Source: Sphaerotilus mobilis (lineage in GTDB: Bacteria > Pseudomonadota > Gammaproteobacteria > Burkholderiales > Burkholderiaceae_C). From it: a stretch of DNA of 64,000 nucleotides. Positions within the stretch are counted from its first letter, which is position 1; each line of letters starts with the position of its first letter. The stretch lies in the NCBI RefSeq assembly GCF_004216565.1, contig NZ_SGWV01000010.1, forward strand, positions 1 to 64,000, given 5' to 3'. Below the pieces are notes generated by a model. It was not told the DNA's origin. It saw only the letters and a program-made list of their open reading frames with translations, and searched no databases. A program made the translations under genes and the position numbers. Below are positions 38,489 to 48,523 of the stretch, piece by piece.

Positions 38489-39358
38489 TCAGAAGGAGTA
38501 GTTCACGCGGACGCGCAGGCCGGTGTCCTTGGCCGAGCCAGCGGCGGCGTTCTTGCCGCTCGACACGGCGAAGGTCATGCTGGCTTCCGGCACGAAGAAC
38601 GGCACGGTGTAGGCGGCGAACACGTAGTTGCCCTTGTTGCCGGCAGCGTCTTCACCAGCAGCAGCACCGACGCCGAAGGCACCGATGGTGGCGTTCACGC
38701 CGTAGCCGTTGGCATCGCCCATTTGCGAGTAGTTCACGTTGATGGCGGCGCCGCCCAGGGGCAGGCCAGCGGTCAGCGCGAAGCCGGTGTCGGCAGCGCC
38801 TTGCAGCTTCTCAGCAGCCAGCTTGATGGTGGCCGGGCCGGCGCCGAAGGCGACAACCGGACGCACGCCGAAGTTGGTGTCGGTGCCGACGGTGTTCGTC
38901 TCGATCAGGCCCAGCTCGAACGAGGCAGCAGCGCCCAGCTTGCCAGTGACCATCACGTGCGGCTCGGAGGCGCCACGACGGCCACGCAGGGTGTTGCCGT
39001 TGTAGCCAACGCCGCCGACGACCAGGGTGTCCTTGCCGGGAACGAACATGTCGGTCGCTTCGAAGCGGCCCATGCGAACGGCGAAGGCGCTGGTGCCGCC
39101 CTCAACCCACATGTCGGCGACGGCGTCAGCACCAGCCTTGCCGGCTTCGATCGTGCCCTTGGCGGCGACGTAGGCGCTGCCAACTTCCTTCTTGCCGGCG
39201 AAGTTCAGTTCGACACGGCCGGTCTGCGTCAGCTGGTCCTGGGCGTCGGCGTAGTAGGTGTTGTCCAGTTCGATGTTGCCGGACACGTCCACAGCAGCGA
39301 ACGCCGGGGCAGCGATGATGGCGGCCGTGACGGCGCTCAGCTTGATGAAACGTTGCAT
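38489..39358 (-). CDS. Outer-membrane porin, 289 aa
   Basis: ATG at 39358 follows an excellent GAGGAGAA ribosome site. Signal peptide MQRFIKLSAVTAAIIAAPAFA with cleavage after AFA, then alternating amphipathic strands ('DVSGNIELDNTYYADAQDQ', 'AFAVRMGRFEATDMFVPG') and the terminal 'RVRVNYSF' with C-terminal Phe required by the Bam machinery. Shorter than classical 340-400-residue betaproteobacterial porins. Lying inside the inositol region, it is likely an uptake channel for cyclitols, though it could be general. Its 376-bp upstream region holds several possible control elements. Confidence 0.85.
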   Translation of the reverse strand: MQRFIKLSAVTAAIIAAPAFAAVDVSGNIELDNTYYADAQDQLTQTGRVELNFAGKKEVGSAYVAAKGTIEAGKAGADAVADMWVEGGTSAFAVRMGRFEATDMFVPGKDTLVVGGVGYNGNTLRGRRGASEPHVMVTGKLGAAASFELGLIETNTVGTDTNFGVRPVVAFGAGPATIKLAAEKLQGAADTGFALTAGLPLGGAAINVNYSQMGDANGYGVNATIGAFGVGAAAGEDAAGNKGNYVFAAYTVPFFVPEASMTFAVSSGKNAAAGSAKDTGLRVRVNYSF

Positions 39359-39734
39359 TCGAGTTTCTCCTCTCGGGTTGCGAAAATTGGCCGCGAGCCG
39401 GCCGTGGGTGAACGGGGTTAAATCCAAGTTCGAGGTGAACTGTATCTGCGTGCGGCTTTTAGGCAATCGATCCGTTGCGTGGAAGCCACTTTGCAAACTG
39501 GATGTCATTTTGTGCTGCACCAGTTTCTTCCACGCTTCTTGTGCGTGCTGCACCGCAAGATTTCACGGGGTTACTTTGCATGCACATGATTTGTGCGCTG
39601 CAGCGTCCGAGGGGCATGCCCGGTGAGGGCTTCCCTGGGTGCAATCGGTTGCGGCAAATCAAGTGTTGCGCTTGGGTGTAAACCCCGGTTGGGTTGGTGT
39701 CTCGGTTACGCGACGGTACGTTGACTTTGCTGGA
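39359..39734 (-). promoter_or_regulatory. Porin upstream region with repeated GTGCTGCAC palindromes
   Basis: 376 bp without a supportable gene. The palindrome-containing 10-mer GTGCTGCACC occurs twice (39512-39521 and 39545-39554), 33 bp apart, with a related GTGCGCTGCAG near 39593. One GGAA-N6-TTGC box (39481-39494) resembles the RpiR boxes but is unpaired. The region is AT-richer than its surroundings, fitting a regulated promoter for the porin. Confidence 0.5.
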
Positions 39735-40529
39735 TCAGGTTGGCTTCAGCATCCATTCGTGCGCCGGGTCATTCTTGAAATGCCAGAGCCGGCCGGGGCC
39801 CGCCATGACGTTCAGGTAATAAAGGTCGTAACCGTGCGGTGCCACGCATGGGTGATAACCCTTGGGGACCATGACGACGTCGTGATCTTCGACCGCGCAG
39901 GACTCGTCGATGCTGCGGTCATCGGTGTAGACACGCTGGAAGGCGAAGCCCTGCGGCGGGTTGATGCGGTGGTAGTAGGTTTCTTCGAGCAGGGTTTCCT
40001 CGGGAGGCACGTCGCGGTCGTGCTTGTGCGGGGGATAGCTGCTCGAGTTGCCACCCGGTGTGATGACCTCGACAACCAGCAGGTGGTCGGCCGACGGATC
40101 GTCCTGGGGCAGGATGTCGCAGACGTAGCGGGTGTTGCTGCCGGCACCGCGCACGCTGCGGCGCATGGCGCTGCCGTCGATGCGCTTGACGACGTGGCCG
40201 CCCTTGTACGGGGCGGTGCACAGCGCGACCTCGGCGGCGCGGCTGGCGACGATCTCGACGGCCTTGCCGCCGGGGACGTAGAGGGCGTCCGGCGGGCCGT
40301 CAAAGACGCTGTCGCGCCGGCCGAGACCCGCATGCACGGCGCCATCCACCTGGACGTCGACCGTGCCGGTCAGCACGACGATGCACAGCTCGCGCGCGTC
40401 GGTGGCCAGGCTGTCCCGCTCGCCGGCGGCCAGGCGCAGGGCCTTGAAGCCGACGTGTTTCCAGCCGGCCGAGGCCGGGGTGACTTCACAGATCTCGCGG
40501 CCCGCGCGGGCCTTGACGAGCAGGGACAT
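39735..40529 (-). CDS. iolB: 5-Deoxy-glucuronate isomerase IolB
   Basis: Start at the ATG at 40529 (MSLLVKARAG), preceded by GGAGGAAG; the frame is open further upstream but that part is antisense noise through iolE. 264 residues, bicupin fold. Recognisable IolB stretches are 'AGWKHVGFKALRL', 'SSSYPPHKHDRDVPPEE', 'LEETYYHRINPPQGFAFQRV', 'DVVMVPKGYHPCVAPHGYDL' and 'YYLNVMAGP'; the His residues of PPHKHD and the YHPCVAP region form the metal site. It isomerises 5-deoxy-glucuronate to 2-deoxy-5-keto-gluconate. Last gene of iolCDEB, 47 bp after iolE. Confidence 0.95.
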   Translation of the reverse strand: MSLLVKARAGREICEVTPASAGWKHVGFKALRLAAGERDSLATDARELCIVVLTGTVDVQVDGAVHAGLGRRDSVFDGPPDALYVPGGKAVEIVASRAAEVALCTAPYKGGHVVKRIDGSAMRRSVRGAGSNTRYVCDILPQDDPSADHLLVVEVITPGGNSSSYPPHKHDRDVPPEETLLEETYYHRINPPQGFAFQRVYTDDRSIDESCAVEDHDVVMVPKGYHPCVAPHGYDLYYLNVMAGPGRLWHFKNDPAHEWMLKPT

Positions 40530-40576
40530 GGTGCTTCCTCCGGGACTGCGGGAATGACGGGCGCGACCGGTGCGGC

Positions 40577-41506
40577 TCAGGCGGCGAGCCGGTCGACGAT
40601 GGCCTTGAGCGTGCGGTAGCCCTTCTGGGCATATTGATAGCTGGGGGCGACGGCCGGGTCCTGTTCGGCCTCGACCACCAGCCAGCCTTGGTAGCCAGCC
40701 GCGTGCAGCGTGCTCAGCACCGCGTCGAAGTCGATCACGCCGTCGCCGGGCACCGTGAAGGTGCCGTTGATGACGCCGGTCAGGAAGCTCCAGCCGTCGT
40801 TGCGGGCCTGGCCGATGACGGCCGGGCGCACGTCCTTGCAATGCACATGCACGACACGTGCGAGGTGCTTCTTCAGCGTCGCCACCGGGTCGGCGGCGCC
40901 GCCGTACCAGGCGTGACCGGTGTCGAACAGCAGGAAGACCTTGGCCGGATCGGTCAGGGCCATGAGCTGGTCGATGTCGGCCGGCGACTCGACATAGGCG
41001 CCCATGTGGTGGTGGTAGGCCAGCCGGATGCCATAGGTCTTCAGCAGGTGCTCGCCGAAGGCGTTCAGGCGCTCGGCATAGGCCTGCCACAGGGCGGCGC
41101 TGGCAAAGCGCGGGCGCTTGCCGACGGGGGTGTCGATCTGGCCCTGGATGGTGCCGGCGCACTCGCCGTAGACGACCACGTCGCAGCCGTTGAACTGCAG
41201 CTTGGCCATGTGGGCGGCGCAGCGCTCGATCTCGGCGGCGACCGCCTCTTCGTTGCTCAGTCCCGGTGCGACCTCGGCCAGGAAGCCGGAGTACCAGCCC
41301 GAGACGCAGACCACGCCGAACTCGTCGAGCTTGGCCTTCAGCGCGGGGCCTTCCTTGGGGAACTTGTTGCCCAGCTCGAAGCCGACGTAGCCGATCTCGG
41401 CGCCTTCACGCAGCGCCGTCTCCAGCGGGGTCTCGCCGCCCAGCGAGGGCAGGTCGTCGTTCATCCAGGAAATGGGGTTGATGCCGATGCGGACGTTCCA
41501 GCTCAT
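40577..41506 (-). CDS. iolE: myo-Inosose-2 dehydratase IolE
   Basis: 309 residues, TIM barrel. Starts MSWNVRIGINPISWMNDDLP, the typical IolE opening; further hallmarks are 'EIGYVGFELGNKFP', 'YHHHMGAYVE', 'LLFDTGHAWYGG', 'VVHVHCKDVRP' and 'VVEAEQDPAVAPS', which carry the Glu/Asp/His metal ligands. Dehydrates 2-keto-myo-inositol to 3D-trihydroxycyclohexane-1,2-dione. It lies 52 bp after iolD. Confidence 0.95.
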   Translation of the reverse strand: MSWNVRIGINPISWMNDDLPSLGGETPLETALREGAEIGYVGFELGNKFPKEGPALKAKLDEFGVVCVSGWYSGFLAEVAPGLSNEEAVAAEIERCAAHMAKLQFNGCDVVVYGECAGTIQGQIDTPVGKRPRFASAALWQAYAERLNAFGEHLLKTYGIRLAYHHHMGAYVESPADIDQLMALTDPAKVFLLFDTGHAWYGGAADPVATLKKHLARVVHVHCKDVRPAVIGQARNDGWSFLTGVINGTFTVPGDGVIDFDAVLSTLHAAGYQGWLVVEAEQDPAVAPSYQYAQKGYRTLKAIVDRLAA

Positions 41507-41558
41507 GTCGGTGCTCAGTCTTGGTGAGGGTTGGGGATTCGGGTGCCGGGCGGGATGC

Positions 41559-43451
41559 TCAAACGCGTTGCGCCTGCTTGCCGTCGACGTAGCGGCCGTG
41601 GGCGGCGTCGACGTCGCTGCGCTGCGAGACCTCGGGAATGGCGACCTCCCACCAGCAGCCGCCCGGCGAGGTGCGGTGGTGGGTGGTGTCGATCACGATG
41701 ACCTGGGTCTTGCTGGCGGCGCGGGCGCGGACCATCGCGGCCTTCAGCTCGGCGACGTTGCCGACATGCACGGCGTCCGCGCCCATCGAGCGGGCGTGCA
41801 TCGCGAAGTCCAGCGTGCTGCGCGCGCCGCCTTCGGCGATGCAGTCGTCGAGCATGTTGTTGAAGCCCGGCACGCCCGAGGCGCGCTGCAGCCGCTCGAT
41901 GCAGCCATAGCCGCGGTTGTCCAGCACCACCACGATGAGCTTGCGACCCAGCAGCACGGAGCTGGCGAGTTCGGAGTTCATCATCATGTAGGAGCCGTCG
42001 CCGACCATCACGATGACCTCGCGGTCCGGTGCGGCGATCTTGGCGCCCAGGCCGCCGGCGATCTCGTAGCCCATGCACGAGTAGCCGTATTCCATGTGAT
42101 AGCCGCCCGGCGCACGGGCACGCCAGAGCTTGTGCAGCTCGGCCGGCAGGGTGCCGGCAGCGCAGACCACGATGTCGCGGGTGCCGCTGTCGCCACCTGC
42201 GTCGCCAAACCCATCGTTCAGCGAATCGCGCACCGCGCCGATCACCTCCGCGTCATAGGGCAACACGCCGGGCTGCGGCGCGGCGGTGGTGATCTGCTGG
42301 ATCCAGGCCTGGCCGGCGGCGGCCTGCTCGCGCGCCTGCGCGGTCCAGCCGGCATCGGCTGACCAGCCGGCCAGTCCGGCGCTGAGCGCTTGCAGCCCGA
42401 GCCGGGCATCGGCGACCAGGCTGGCGCCGCTCCACTTGCCGGCGTCGTAGGGCTGCACGTTCAGGCTCAGCAGACGGGCCTGAGAGAACAGCGCGTGCGA
42501 GCCGGTGGTGAAGTCCTGCAGGCGGGTGCCGACCGCCAGCACGACATCGGCCTGCCGGGCCATCTGGTTGGCGACGGTGACGCCGTCGACGCCGATCGCG
42601 CCGAGGTTGAGCGCATGGTCCCAGGGGAGCGCGCTCTTGCCGCCATGCGACTCGACCACCGGCACGCCGTGTGTGTCGGCAAAGGCGCGCAAGGCGTCCC
42701 AGGCCTGGCTGTAGAGCACGCCGCCACCGGCGACGATCAGCGGCTGGCGGGCCGACGCCAGCAGCGCGACGGCGCGTTCGAGTTCACCCGCATCGGGCGG
42801 CGGACGACGCCAGCGGATCACCTCGGGATGCAAGAAGCTCTCGGGGCAATCGAAGGCCTCGGCCTGCACGTCCTGCGGCAGGGCCAGGCAGACGGGGCCG
42901 CAGGTCGCCGGATCGGTCATGACCTGGATGGCGCGCGGCAGCGCGGTCAGGATCTGCTCCGGCCGGGTGATGCGGTCGAAGTAGCGGGTGACCGGCCGGA
43001 AGCAGTCGTTGGCGCTGACGTCGCCCTGGCCAAAGTTCTCGATCTGCTGCAGCACCGGGTCCGGCGCGCGGGTGGCGAAGGTGTCACCCGGCAGCAGCAG
43101 CATGGGCAAGCGGTTGACGTGGGCGACGGCGGCGGCGGTGACCATGTTGGTCGCGCCCGGCCCGATCGAGCTGCTGACGGCCAGGATGCGCTGGCGGAAG
43201 TTGGCCTTGGCATAGGCGACGGCGGCCAGCGCCATGCCCTGCTCGTTGTGGGCGCGCCAGGTCGGCATGACCTCGCGCTGCTCGTACAGCGCCTCGCCCA
43301 GTGCGGCGACGTTGCCGTGGCCAAAGATCGCGAAGGCGCCACCGCAGTAGGGCGCGATCTCGGTGCGGCCATCGGCCGTCGTGACCTCGACGCGCAGCGC
43401 GGCAAGGTGGCGCACCAGCGCCTGGGACATCGTCAAACGGATGGTTTTCAT
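41559..43451 (-). CDS. iolD: 3D-trihydroxycyclohexane-1,2-dione acylhydrolase IolD
   Basis: ATG at 43451 (MKTIRLTMSQALVRHLAAL). 630 residues, a ThDP enzyme of the acetolactate-synthase superfamily. Features: ThDP-activating Glu in 'WRAHNEQGMALAA', central 'VSSSIGPGATNMVTAAA', 'HGGKSALPWDHALNLGAIG', and the C-terminal ThDP/Mg motif 'VGDGSYMMMNSELASSVLLG' followed by VLDN. 'ASGVPGFNNML' and 'TSPGGCWWEVAIPEVS' are IolD-specific. It opens the ring of the dione to 5-deoxy-glucuronate. Separated from iolC by 62 bp in the iolCDEB operon. Confidence 0.95.
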   Translation of the reverse strand: MKTIRLTMSQALVRHLAALRVEVTTADGRTEIAPYCGGAFAIFGHGNVAALGEALYEQREVMPTWRAHNEQGMALAAVAYAKANFRQRILAVSSSIGPGATNMVTAAAVAHVNRLPMLLLPGDTFATRAPDPVLQQIENFGQGDVSANDCFRPVTRYFDRITRPEQILTALPRAIQVMTDPATCGPVCLALPQDVQAEAFDCPESFLHPEVIRWRRPPPDAGELERAVALLASARQPLIVAGGGVLYSQAWDALRAFADTHGVPVVESHGGKSALPWDHALNLGAIGVDGVTVANQMARQADVVLAVGTRLQDFTTGSHALFSQARLLSLNVQPYDAGKWSGASLVADARLGLQALSAGLAGWSADAGWTAQAREQAAAGQAWIQQITTAAPQPGVLPYDAEVIGAVRDSLNDGFGDAGGDSGTRDIVVCAAGTLPAELHKLWRARAPGGYHMEYGYSCMGYEIAGGLGAKIAAPDREVIVMVGDGSYMMMNSELASSVLLGRKLIVVVLDNRGYGCIERLQRASGVPGFNNMLDDCIAEGGARSTLDFAMHARSMGADAVHVGNVAELKAAMVRARAASKTQVIVIDTTHHRTSPGGCWWEVAIPEVSQRSDVDAAHGRYVDGKQAQRV

Positions 43452-43513
43452 GGCTCGTGCCTGGATGAAGCGGAAGGGGCGGCGTGTCGTCGTGCAGAGA
43501 GCGGCCTGCCGAC

Positions 43514-45466
43514 TCAGGCGGCGGCGCGCTGGCCGCCGCGGCGGTTTTGCCAGGCCTCGACCAGCACCGTGAAGTTGCGGGCCACGGCTTGCTGGAAGGC
43601 GGCATCGTCGATCTGGCCGCGCAGCCATTGCAGGGAAGGCTCGACCCACAGCGTGCGGCCCACCATGAAGCCCTTGACGATCGGGTTGGTGGCCTGCGAG
43701 AAGCTGTCGGCCAGGTACTGCAGCGGCTGGTTCAGGCCCAGGATGACCGCGCCGCGGCAGTGCGGGTCACGCTCGGCGACCAGCGCTTCCAGGGCGGTCC
43801 AGCCGGCGGGCTGCATCGGCGCGAGCTTCCACCATTCCGGCTTGACGCCCAGGTTGTAGAAGCGCTTGACCGCGCGCAGCACGGCCTCGTCTTCCGTGCC
43901 GGCCGGGGTCATGGCCTTGGGCGGGATGATTTCGAGCAGCAGCTCGTTGCCGCTCTCGCGGGTGGCTTCCCACAGCTCCAGCACGGTCTGTTCCTGCGCC
44001 AGGCGCAGCTCGACCGCGTCGTCGGGGTGGTAGTGGACGAGGCACTTGACGACCTGTTCGGTCGGCCAGTGGATCAGCGCACTGCCGATCGAGCGGGTGC
44101 CGTCGAAACGCAGCGGTCGCGAGCCCGGCAGTTCGACCGGGCGGCCGACCCACCAGCCCCGCCCGGTGGCGGCGGCCAGCGCATCGCGGCCGTAGTCGCC
44201 GCCGTCGATCAGCACGCCCATGTGGCCCTGCAGCCGATGGCTTTGCTCGACCTGCTCAGCGGCCCCGACCAGCAGCTGCTTCAGGCGCGGGATGCGTGAC
44301 TCGTCGGTGCCGGCCTCGCGGGCCAGGTCAAAGAACTGGCTGCGGTGGTCGAAGGCCATCACGCACAGCTCGTCCCAGGCCGGCCGGGCGGCGCTGACGC
44401 GGTGCAGATGCGCCAGGTTCTCGTCGGCATCGACCTTCGGGTTGCGGCTGCCGCCGAACCAGTGTGTCAGCTCGGCCGGTGTCGGCATCGCGGCCGAACA
44501 GGCGTGGCGCGAGACCACGATCGCGCCGCAGGCATTGGCCATCTGGGTCGCGCCGGTCCAGTCCTTGCCTTGCAGCAGGCCGGTCATCAGGCCGGACAGG
44601 AAGGCGTCACCGGCGCCCAGCACATTGAGCACCTCGACGCGCTCGCCCTTGTAGGTCGGCGCGTCGTCAATCGCGGCGGGGATCGCGCCCTCGATGACGC
44701 AGCAGCCCAGCGCGCCGCGCTTGACGACCAGCGTCGCGGCCGACACGTCGCGCACCGCGCGCAGCGAGGCCATCAGGTCGTCGCTGACGCCGCCGGCGAT
44801 CAGGAACTCTTCTTCCGTGCCGACCAGCAGGTCGAAGTGGCCCAGCATCTGCTGCAGCTGCAGCGTCACGTTGGCATCGGCGACGTAGCGGTTCTCGCCC
44901 GCGCCACGCGAGGTCAGGCCCCACAGCACTGGGCGGTAGTCGATGTCGAGCACACGCACGACGCCGTGGCGGCGCGCAGCGGTCAGCGCGGCGGTGGCGG
45001 CGCGGCGGGTGGTCGGCGTCGACAGGTGCGTGCCGGTCAGGGCCAGCGCGCGGCACTGGGCGATGAAGCCCTCGTCGATCAGCGCGGCGTCCACCGCCAT
45101 GTCGGCGCAGTTCTCGCGCACGAAGAGCAGCGGGAAGGTGTCGCGGTCCTTCAGGCCCAGCAGCACCAGCGCGGTCAGGCGCTCCGGATCGGTCTGCAGC
45201 TGGCTGACGTCGCAGCCTTCCTGGGCCAGCGTCTCGCGCAGGAAGCGGCCCATCTGCTCATTGCCCACGCGGGAAATCATGGCGCTCTTCAAGCCCAGCC
45301 GCGCCACACCGAAGGCCAGGTTGCCCGAGGAGCCGCCGAGGTACATCTGCAGGCTGCGGGCGTCTTCCAGGCGGCTGCCGAACTGCTGGGCATAGAGATC
45401 CACGGCAACGCGGCCCAGGCAGGCAAGGTCGATGCGGCGGCCGGAAGGGAACTGGAAGGCACTCAT
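43514..45466 (-). CDS. iolC: IolC fused to a DUF2090 aldolase-like domain
   Basis: ATG at 45466 (MSAFQFPSGRRIDLACLGRV). 650 residues, twice the size of stand-alone IolC. Residues 1 to about 335 are a PfkB kinase: 'YLGGSSGNLAFGVARLGLKS' and the catalytic 'NVLGAGDAFLSGLMTG' with its GAGD base. Residues about 345-645 are a DUF2090/TIM-barrel domain ('VMAFDHRSQFFDLAREAG', 'LLEIIPPKA', 'WWKLAPMQ', 'RGAVILGLNQP'), thought to supply the aldolase step done by IolJ in Bacillus. The protein would phosphorylate 2-deoxy-5-keto-gluconate and cleave it to dihydroxyacetone phosphate and malonate semialdehyde. First gene of the operon. Confidence 0.92.
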   Translation of the reverse strand: MSAFQFPSGRRIDLACLGRVAVDLYAQQFGSRLEDARSLQMYLGGSSGNLAFGVARLGLKSAMISRVGNEQMGRFLRETLAQEGCDVSQLQTDPERLTALVLLGLKDRDTFPLLFVRENCADMAVDAALIDEGFIAQCRALALTGTHLSTPTTRRAATAALTAARRHGVVRVLDIDYRPVLWGLTSRGAGENRYVADANVTLQLQQMLGHFDLLVGTEEEFLIAGGVSDDLMASLRAVRDVSAATLVVKRGALGCCVIEGAIPAAIDDAPTYKGERVEVLNVLGAGDAFLSGLMTGLLQGKDWTGATQMANACGAIVVSRHACSAAMPTPAELTHWFGGSRNPKVDADENLAHLHRVSAARPAWDELCVMAFDHRSQFFDLAREAGTDESRIPRLKQLLVGAAEQVEQSHRLQGHMGVLIDGGDYGRDALAAATGRGWWVGRPVELPGSRPLRFDGTRSIGSALIHWPTEQVVKCLVHYHPDDAVELRLAQEQTVLELWEATRESGNELLLEIIPPKAMTPAGTEDEAVLRAVKRFYNLGVKPEWWKLAPMQPAGWTALEALVAERDPHCRGAVILGLNQPLQYLADSFSQATNPIVKGFMVGRTLWVEPSLQWLRGQIDDAAFQQAVARNFTVLVEAWQNRRGGQRAAA

Positions 45467-45573
45467 GGTGATGCTTTCTGACGCTGGCACCCCAGAGCGG
45501 GGCTTCATCGGAACGGACTGCGGGAGGGGGAAACCTCGGGGGTCGAGGCGATGGGCGCCGAGTCTAGGTCATG

Positions 45574-45617
45574 CGAAATGAACTTCGCTAGGGGTAACTC
45601 CTCAGAAATTCATTTCC
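45574..45617. promoter_or_regulatory. Predicted paired RpiR operator between iolC and the inositol-binding-protein gene
   Basis: CGAA-N6-TTCG begins at 45574 (within the 16-bp dyad GCGAAATGAACTTCGC) and AGAAATTCATTTCC begins at 45604, again 30 bp start to start. The pair lies 108 bp upstream of iolC and about 215 bp upstream of the transporter gene in a 364-bp divergent region that holds no supportable gene. Confidence 0.65.
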
Positions 45618-45830
45618 AAAATTCCAAGCGATCGACATACATTGGCGCCGTGCTGAGACGCCGATCCCCGTCGGTGCAGCAGCCAGAACGCGGTGGCGCC
45701 CATGGGGGGCGACGCCGAAATCGCGAGGTATCCAGGTGCTTGAAACCCGGATGCCGACGCGGTGCCCCACCCGGGTGTCGACCCTTCCACACGTCCGACC
45801 CCGAACGTTCCGCCTTGAGGAGACCTGACC

Positions 45831-46757
45831 ATGAAGAAGATCCTGCTTGCCGTTGCTGTTGCCGGCACCCTGGCCACCCCGCTGGCCCACGCACAGAAAG
45901 TCGGCCTGGCCATGGCCCAGCTCGACACCTTCCTGACCATCCTGAAGAACGGAACGCTCGAAGCAGGCAAGAAGGCTGGCGCGACGGTGCAGGTCGAAGA
46001 CGCCGGCAACGACGTGGGCAAGCAACTCAGCCAGATCCAGAACCTGATCGCCCAGAAGGTCGACGCCATCATCGTCAACCCGGTCGACACCGACGCGACC
46101 CCGAAGATCACCAAGATGGTGACCGACGCCAAGATCCCGCTGGTCTACGTCAACCGCAAGCCCGTCGACTTCGACAAGCTGCCCGCTGGCGTCGCCTTCG
46201 TGGCCTCCGACGAGAAGGTCTCGGGCACCGTCCAGACCCAGGAAGTCTGCCGCCTGCTCAAGGGCAAGGGCAATGTGCTTGTGCTGATGGGCGAGCTGTC
46301 CAACGAAGCCGCACGCACCCGCACCAAGGACATCGAGGACGTCGTCGCGACCAAGGAATGCTCGGGCATCAAGATCGCCGACAAGCGTGAAGGCAAGTGG
46401 GACCGCACCCAGGGCCAGGACATCACCACCAACTGGCTGTCGTCGGGCGTGCAGTTCGACGCCATCATCGCCAACAACGACGAAATGGCCCTGGGCGCGA
46501 TCAACGCGCTGAAGGCCGCCAAGAAGTGGACGCCGGCATCGATCGTCGCCGGCATCGACGCGACCCCGGATGCGCTGGCCTCGATGAAGGCGGGCGACCT
46601 GAAGGTCACCGTGTTCCAGAACGCCGCCGGCCAGGGTTCGGGCGCGATCGACGCCGCCATGAAGCTGATCAAGAAGCAGAAGGTCGAGCGCTTCGTCAAC
46701 GTGCCGTTCGAGCTGGTCACCCCGGCCAACCTGAGCAAGTACACCGGCAAGAACTGA
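45831..46757 (+). CDS. Inositol-type ABC transporter substrate-binding protein
   Basis: 308 residues with a Sec signal ([21 protein letters not shown], cut after AHA) and GAGGAG upstream. Ribose-family periplasmic fold: '[20 protein letters not shown]', '[20 protein letters not shown]', '[11 protein letters not shown]', '[12 protein letters not shown]', '[18 protein letters not shown]'. The 'NRKP' and 'VNPVDT' motifs are typical of IbpA-, IatA-operon and MocB-like proteins that bind myo-inositol or rhizopine. Divergent from iolCDEB under a shared predicted operator. Confidence 0.85.
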   Translation: MKKILLAVAVAGTLATPLAHAQKVGLAMAQLDTFLTILKNGTLEAGKKAGATVQVEDAGNDVGKQLSQIQNLIAQKVDAIIVNPVDTDATPKITKMVTDAKIPLVYVNRKPVDFDKLPAGVAFVASDEKVSGTVQTQEVCRLLKGKGNVLVLMGELSNEAARTRTKDIEDVVATKECSGIKIADKREGKWDRTQGQDITTNWLSSGVQFDAIIANNDEMALGAINALKAAKKWTPASIVAGIDATPDALASMKAGDLKVTVFQNAAGQGSGAIDAAMKLIKKQKVERFVNVPFELVTPANLSKYTGKN

Positions 46758-46890
46758 TCGGCGCCGGGCTTCGGCCCCGGTGGTTCACCGATCGCGGGCC
46801 GCGTCGCATCGTGTCGATGTATGCGGCCCCGGAACGCCCCCGGCGCGATGCTGCGGGGCGTTCCTCCCTGTCGTACGCGAGGTCGCCAGC

Positions 46891-48450
46891 ATGTCTCTCC
46901 ACGCCCCAGCCGCAGGCGTTGCCGCACCCGTCGCTGCAACCGTCGCTGCAACCGTTGCTGCCAACGAGCCGCCGCTCCTTGAGATCGTCGGCGTGCGCAA
47001 GGCCTTTCCCGGCGTCGTCGCGCTCGATGACGTGCGCTTCACGCTGCGTGCCGGCACCGTGCATGCCCTGATGGGCGAGAACGGCGCGGGCAAGTCGACG
47101 CTGATGAAGATCATCGCCGGCGTCTACATCCCCGATCAGGGCGAGCTGCGCGTCAAGGGCCGTGCCCTGACGCTGGACGGCCCCCTCGATGCCCTGAACA
47201 ACGGCATCGCCATGATTCATCAGGAACTCAACCTGATGCCCTACATGACGGTGGCCGAGAACATCTGGATCCGCCGCGAGCCCAAGAACCGGCTCGGCTT
47301 TGTCGACCACGGCGAGCTGCGTCGCCGCACCCAGGTCCTGTTCGACCGCTTGGTGATCGACATCGATCCGGAGGCCGAGGTCCGCAGCCTGTCGATCGCC
47401 AGCCGCCAGATGGTCGAGATCGCCAAGGCCGTGTCCTTCGACTCGGACGTGCTGATCATGGACGAGCCGACCTCCGCGCTGACTGACAAGGAGGTCGCCC
47501 ACCTCTTCCGCATCATCAAGCAGCTGCGCGCCCAGGGCAAAGGCATCGTCTACATCACCCACAAGATGAACGAGCTGTTCGAGATCGCCGACGAGGTGTC
47601 GGTGTTCCGCGATGGCAAGTACATCGACACCCGCTTGTCCACCGAGGTCACGCGCGACGACATCATCAAGATGATGGTCGGCCGCGAAGTCACGCAGATG
47701 TTCCCCAAGGAGACCGTGCCGATCGGCGACGTCGTCCTGTCGGTGCGCGACCTGGGCGTCAACGGCATCTTCAGCGGCGTCAGCTTCGACCTGCGCGCGG
47801 GCGAGATCCTCGGCCTGGCCGGGCTGGTCGGCTCGGGCCGCTCGAACGTCGCCGAGGCGCTGTTCGGCGTCGTGCCGGCCACCACCGGCGAGATCCGCAT
47901 CGACGGCCAGCCCGTGGTGATCGCCAACCCGGCCCAGGCCATGCGCCACGGCATGGCCTTCCTGACCGAAGACCGCAAGGACACCGGCTGCTTCCTGCTG
48001 CTCGACATCCTGGCCAACATGGACACGGCGGTGCTGAGCCAGCGCTACGTCAAGTTCGGCTTCGTGCAGGAAGGCGAGTTAAAGCGCGACTGCGAGGCCA
48101 TGAGTGCCAAGCTGCGCGTGAAGACGCCCAGCCTGGCCGAGGTGATCCAGAACCTGTCGGGCGGCAACCAGCAGAAGGTCCTGATCGGCCGCTGGCTGCT
48201 GACCCACCCGAAGATCCTGATCCTCGATGAGCCGACCCGCGGCATCGACGTCGGCGCCAAGGCCGAGATCCACAAGCTCGTGACGCAGCTGGCCGGCCAG
48301 GGTGTCGCGGTGCTGATGATCTCCTCCGAGATGCCCGAGGTGCTGGGCATGAGCGACCGCGTCATGGTCATGCACGAGGGCCACATGACCGGCATCGTCG
48401 ACCGCGCCGAGGCCGATCAGGTCCGCATCATGGAACTGGCCTCGTCGTGA
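46891..48450 (+). CDS. Sugar ABC transporter ATPase, inositol type (IatA-like)
   Basis: ATG at 46891 ([10 protein letters not shown]) lies 133 bp after the binding-protein gene; the gap contains a small GC hairpin near 46762. 519 residues with tandem ATPase domains as in RbsA: N-half Walker A '[13 protein letters not shown]', Walker B '[11 protein letters not shown]'; C-half with degenerate Walker A '[14 protein letters not shown]', signature '[16 protein letters not shown]' and '[12 protein letters not shown]'. An extra N-terminal stretch carries a VAAT repeat from a 12-bp DNA duplication near 46930. Powers uptake with the permease downstream. Confidence 0.92.
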   Translation: MSLHAPAAGVAAPVAATVAATVAANEPPLLEIVGVRKAFPGVVALDDVRFTLRAGTVHALMGENGAGKSTLMKIIAGVYIPDQGELRVKGRALTLDGPLDALNNGIAMIHQELNLMPYMTVAENIWIRREPKNRLGFVDHGELRRRTQVLFDRLVIDIDPEAEVRSLSIASRQMVEIAKAVSFDSDVLIMDEPTSALTDKEVAHLFRIIKQLRAQGKGIVYITHKMNELFEIADEVSVFRDGKYIDTRLSTEVTRDDIIKMMVGREVTQMFPKETVPIGDVVLSVRDLGVNGIFSGVSFDLRAGEILGLAGLVGSGRSNVAEALFGVVPATTGEIRIDGQPVVIANPAQAMRHGMAFLTEDRKDTGCFLLLDILANMDTAVLSQRYVKFGFVQEGELKRDCEAMSAKLRVKTPSLAEVIQNLSGGNQQKVLIGRWLLTHPKILILDEPTRGIDVGAKAEIHKLVTQLAGQGVAVLMISSEMPEVLGMSDRVMVMHEGHMTGIVDRAEADQVRIMELASS

Positions 48451-48523
48451 TCGCACGCCGCTCGCCGTCCCTTGTCTTTCCGACCCCCACCCCGACCCCG
48501 ACACAGACCCAGCAGGTAACACC

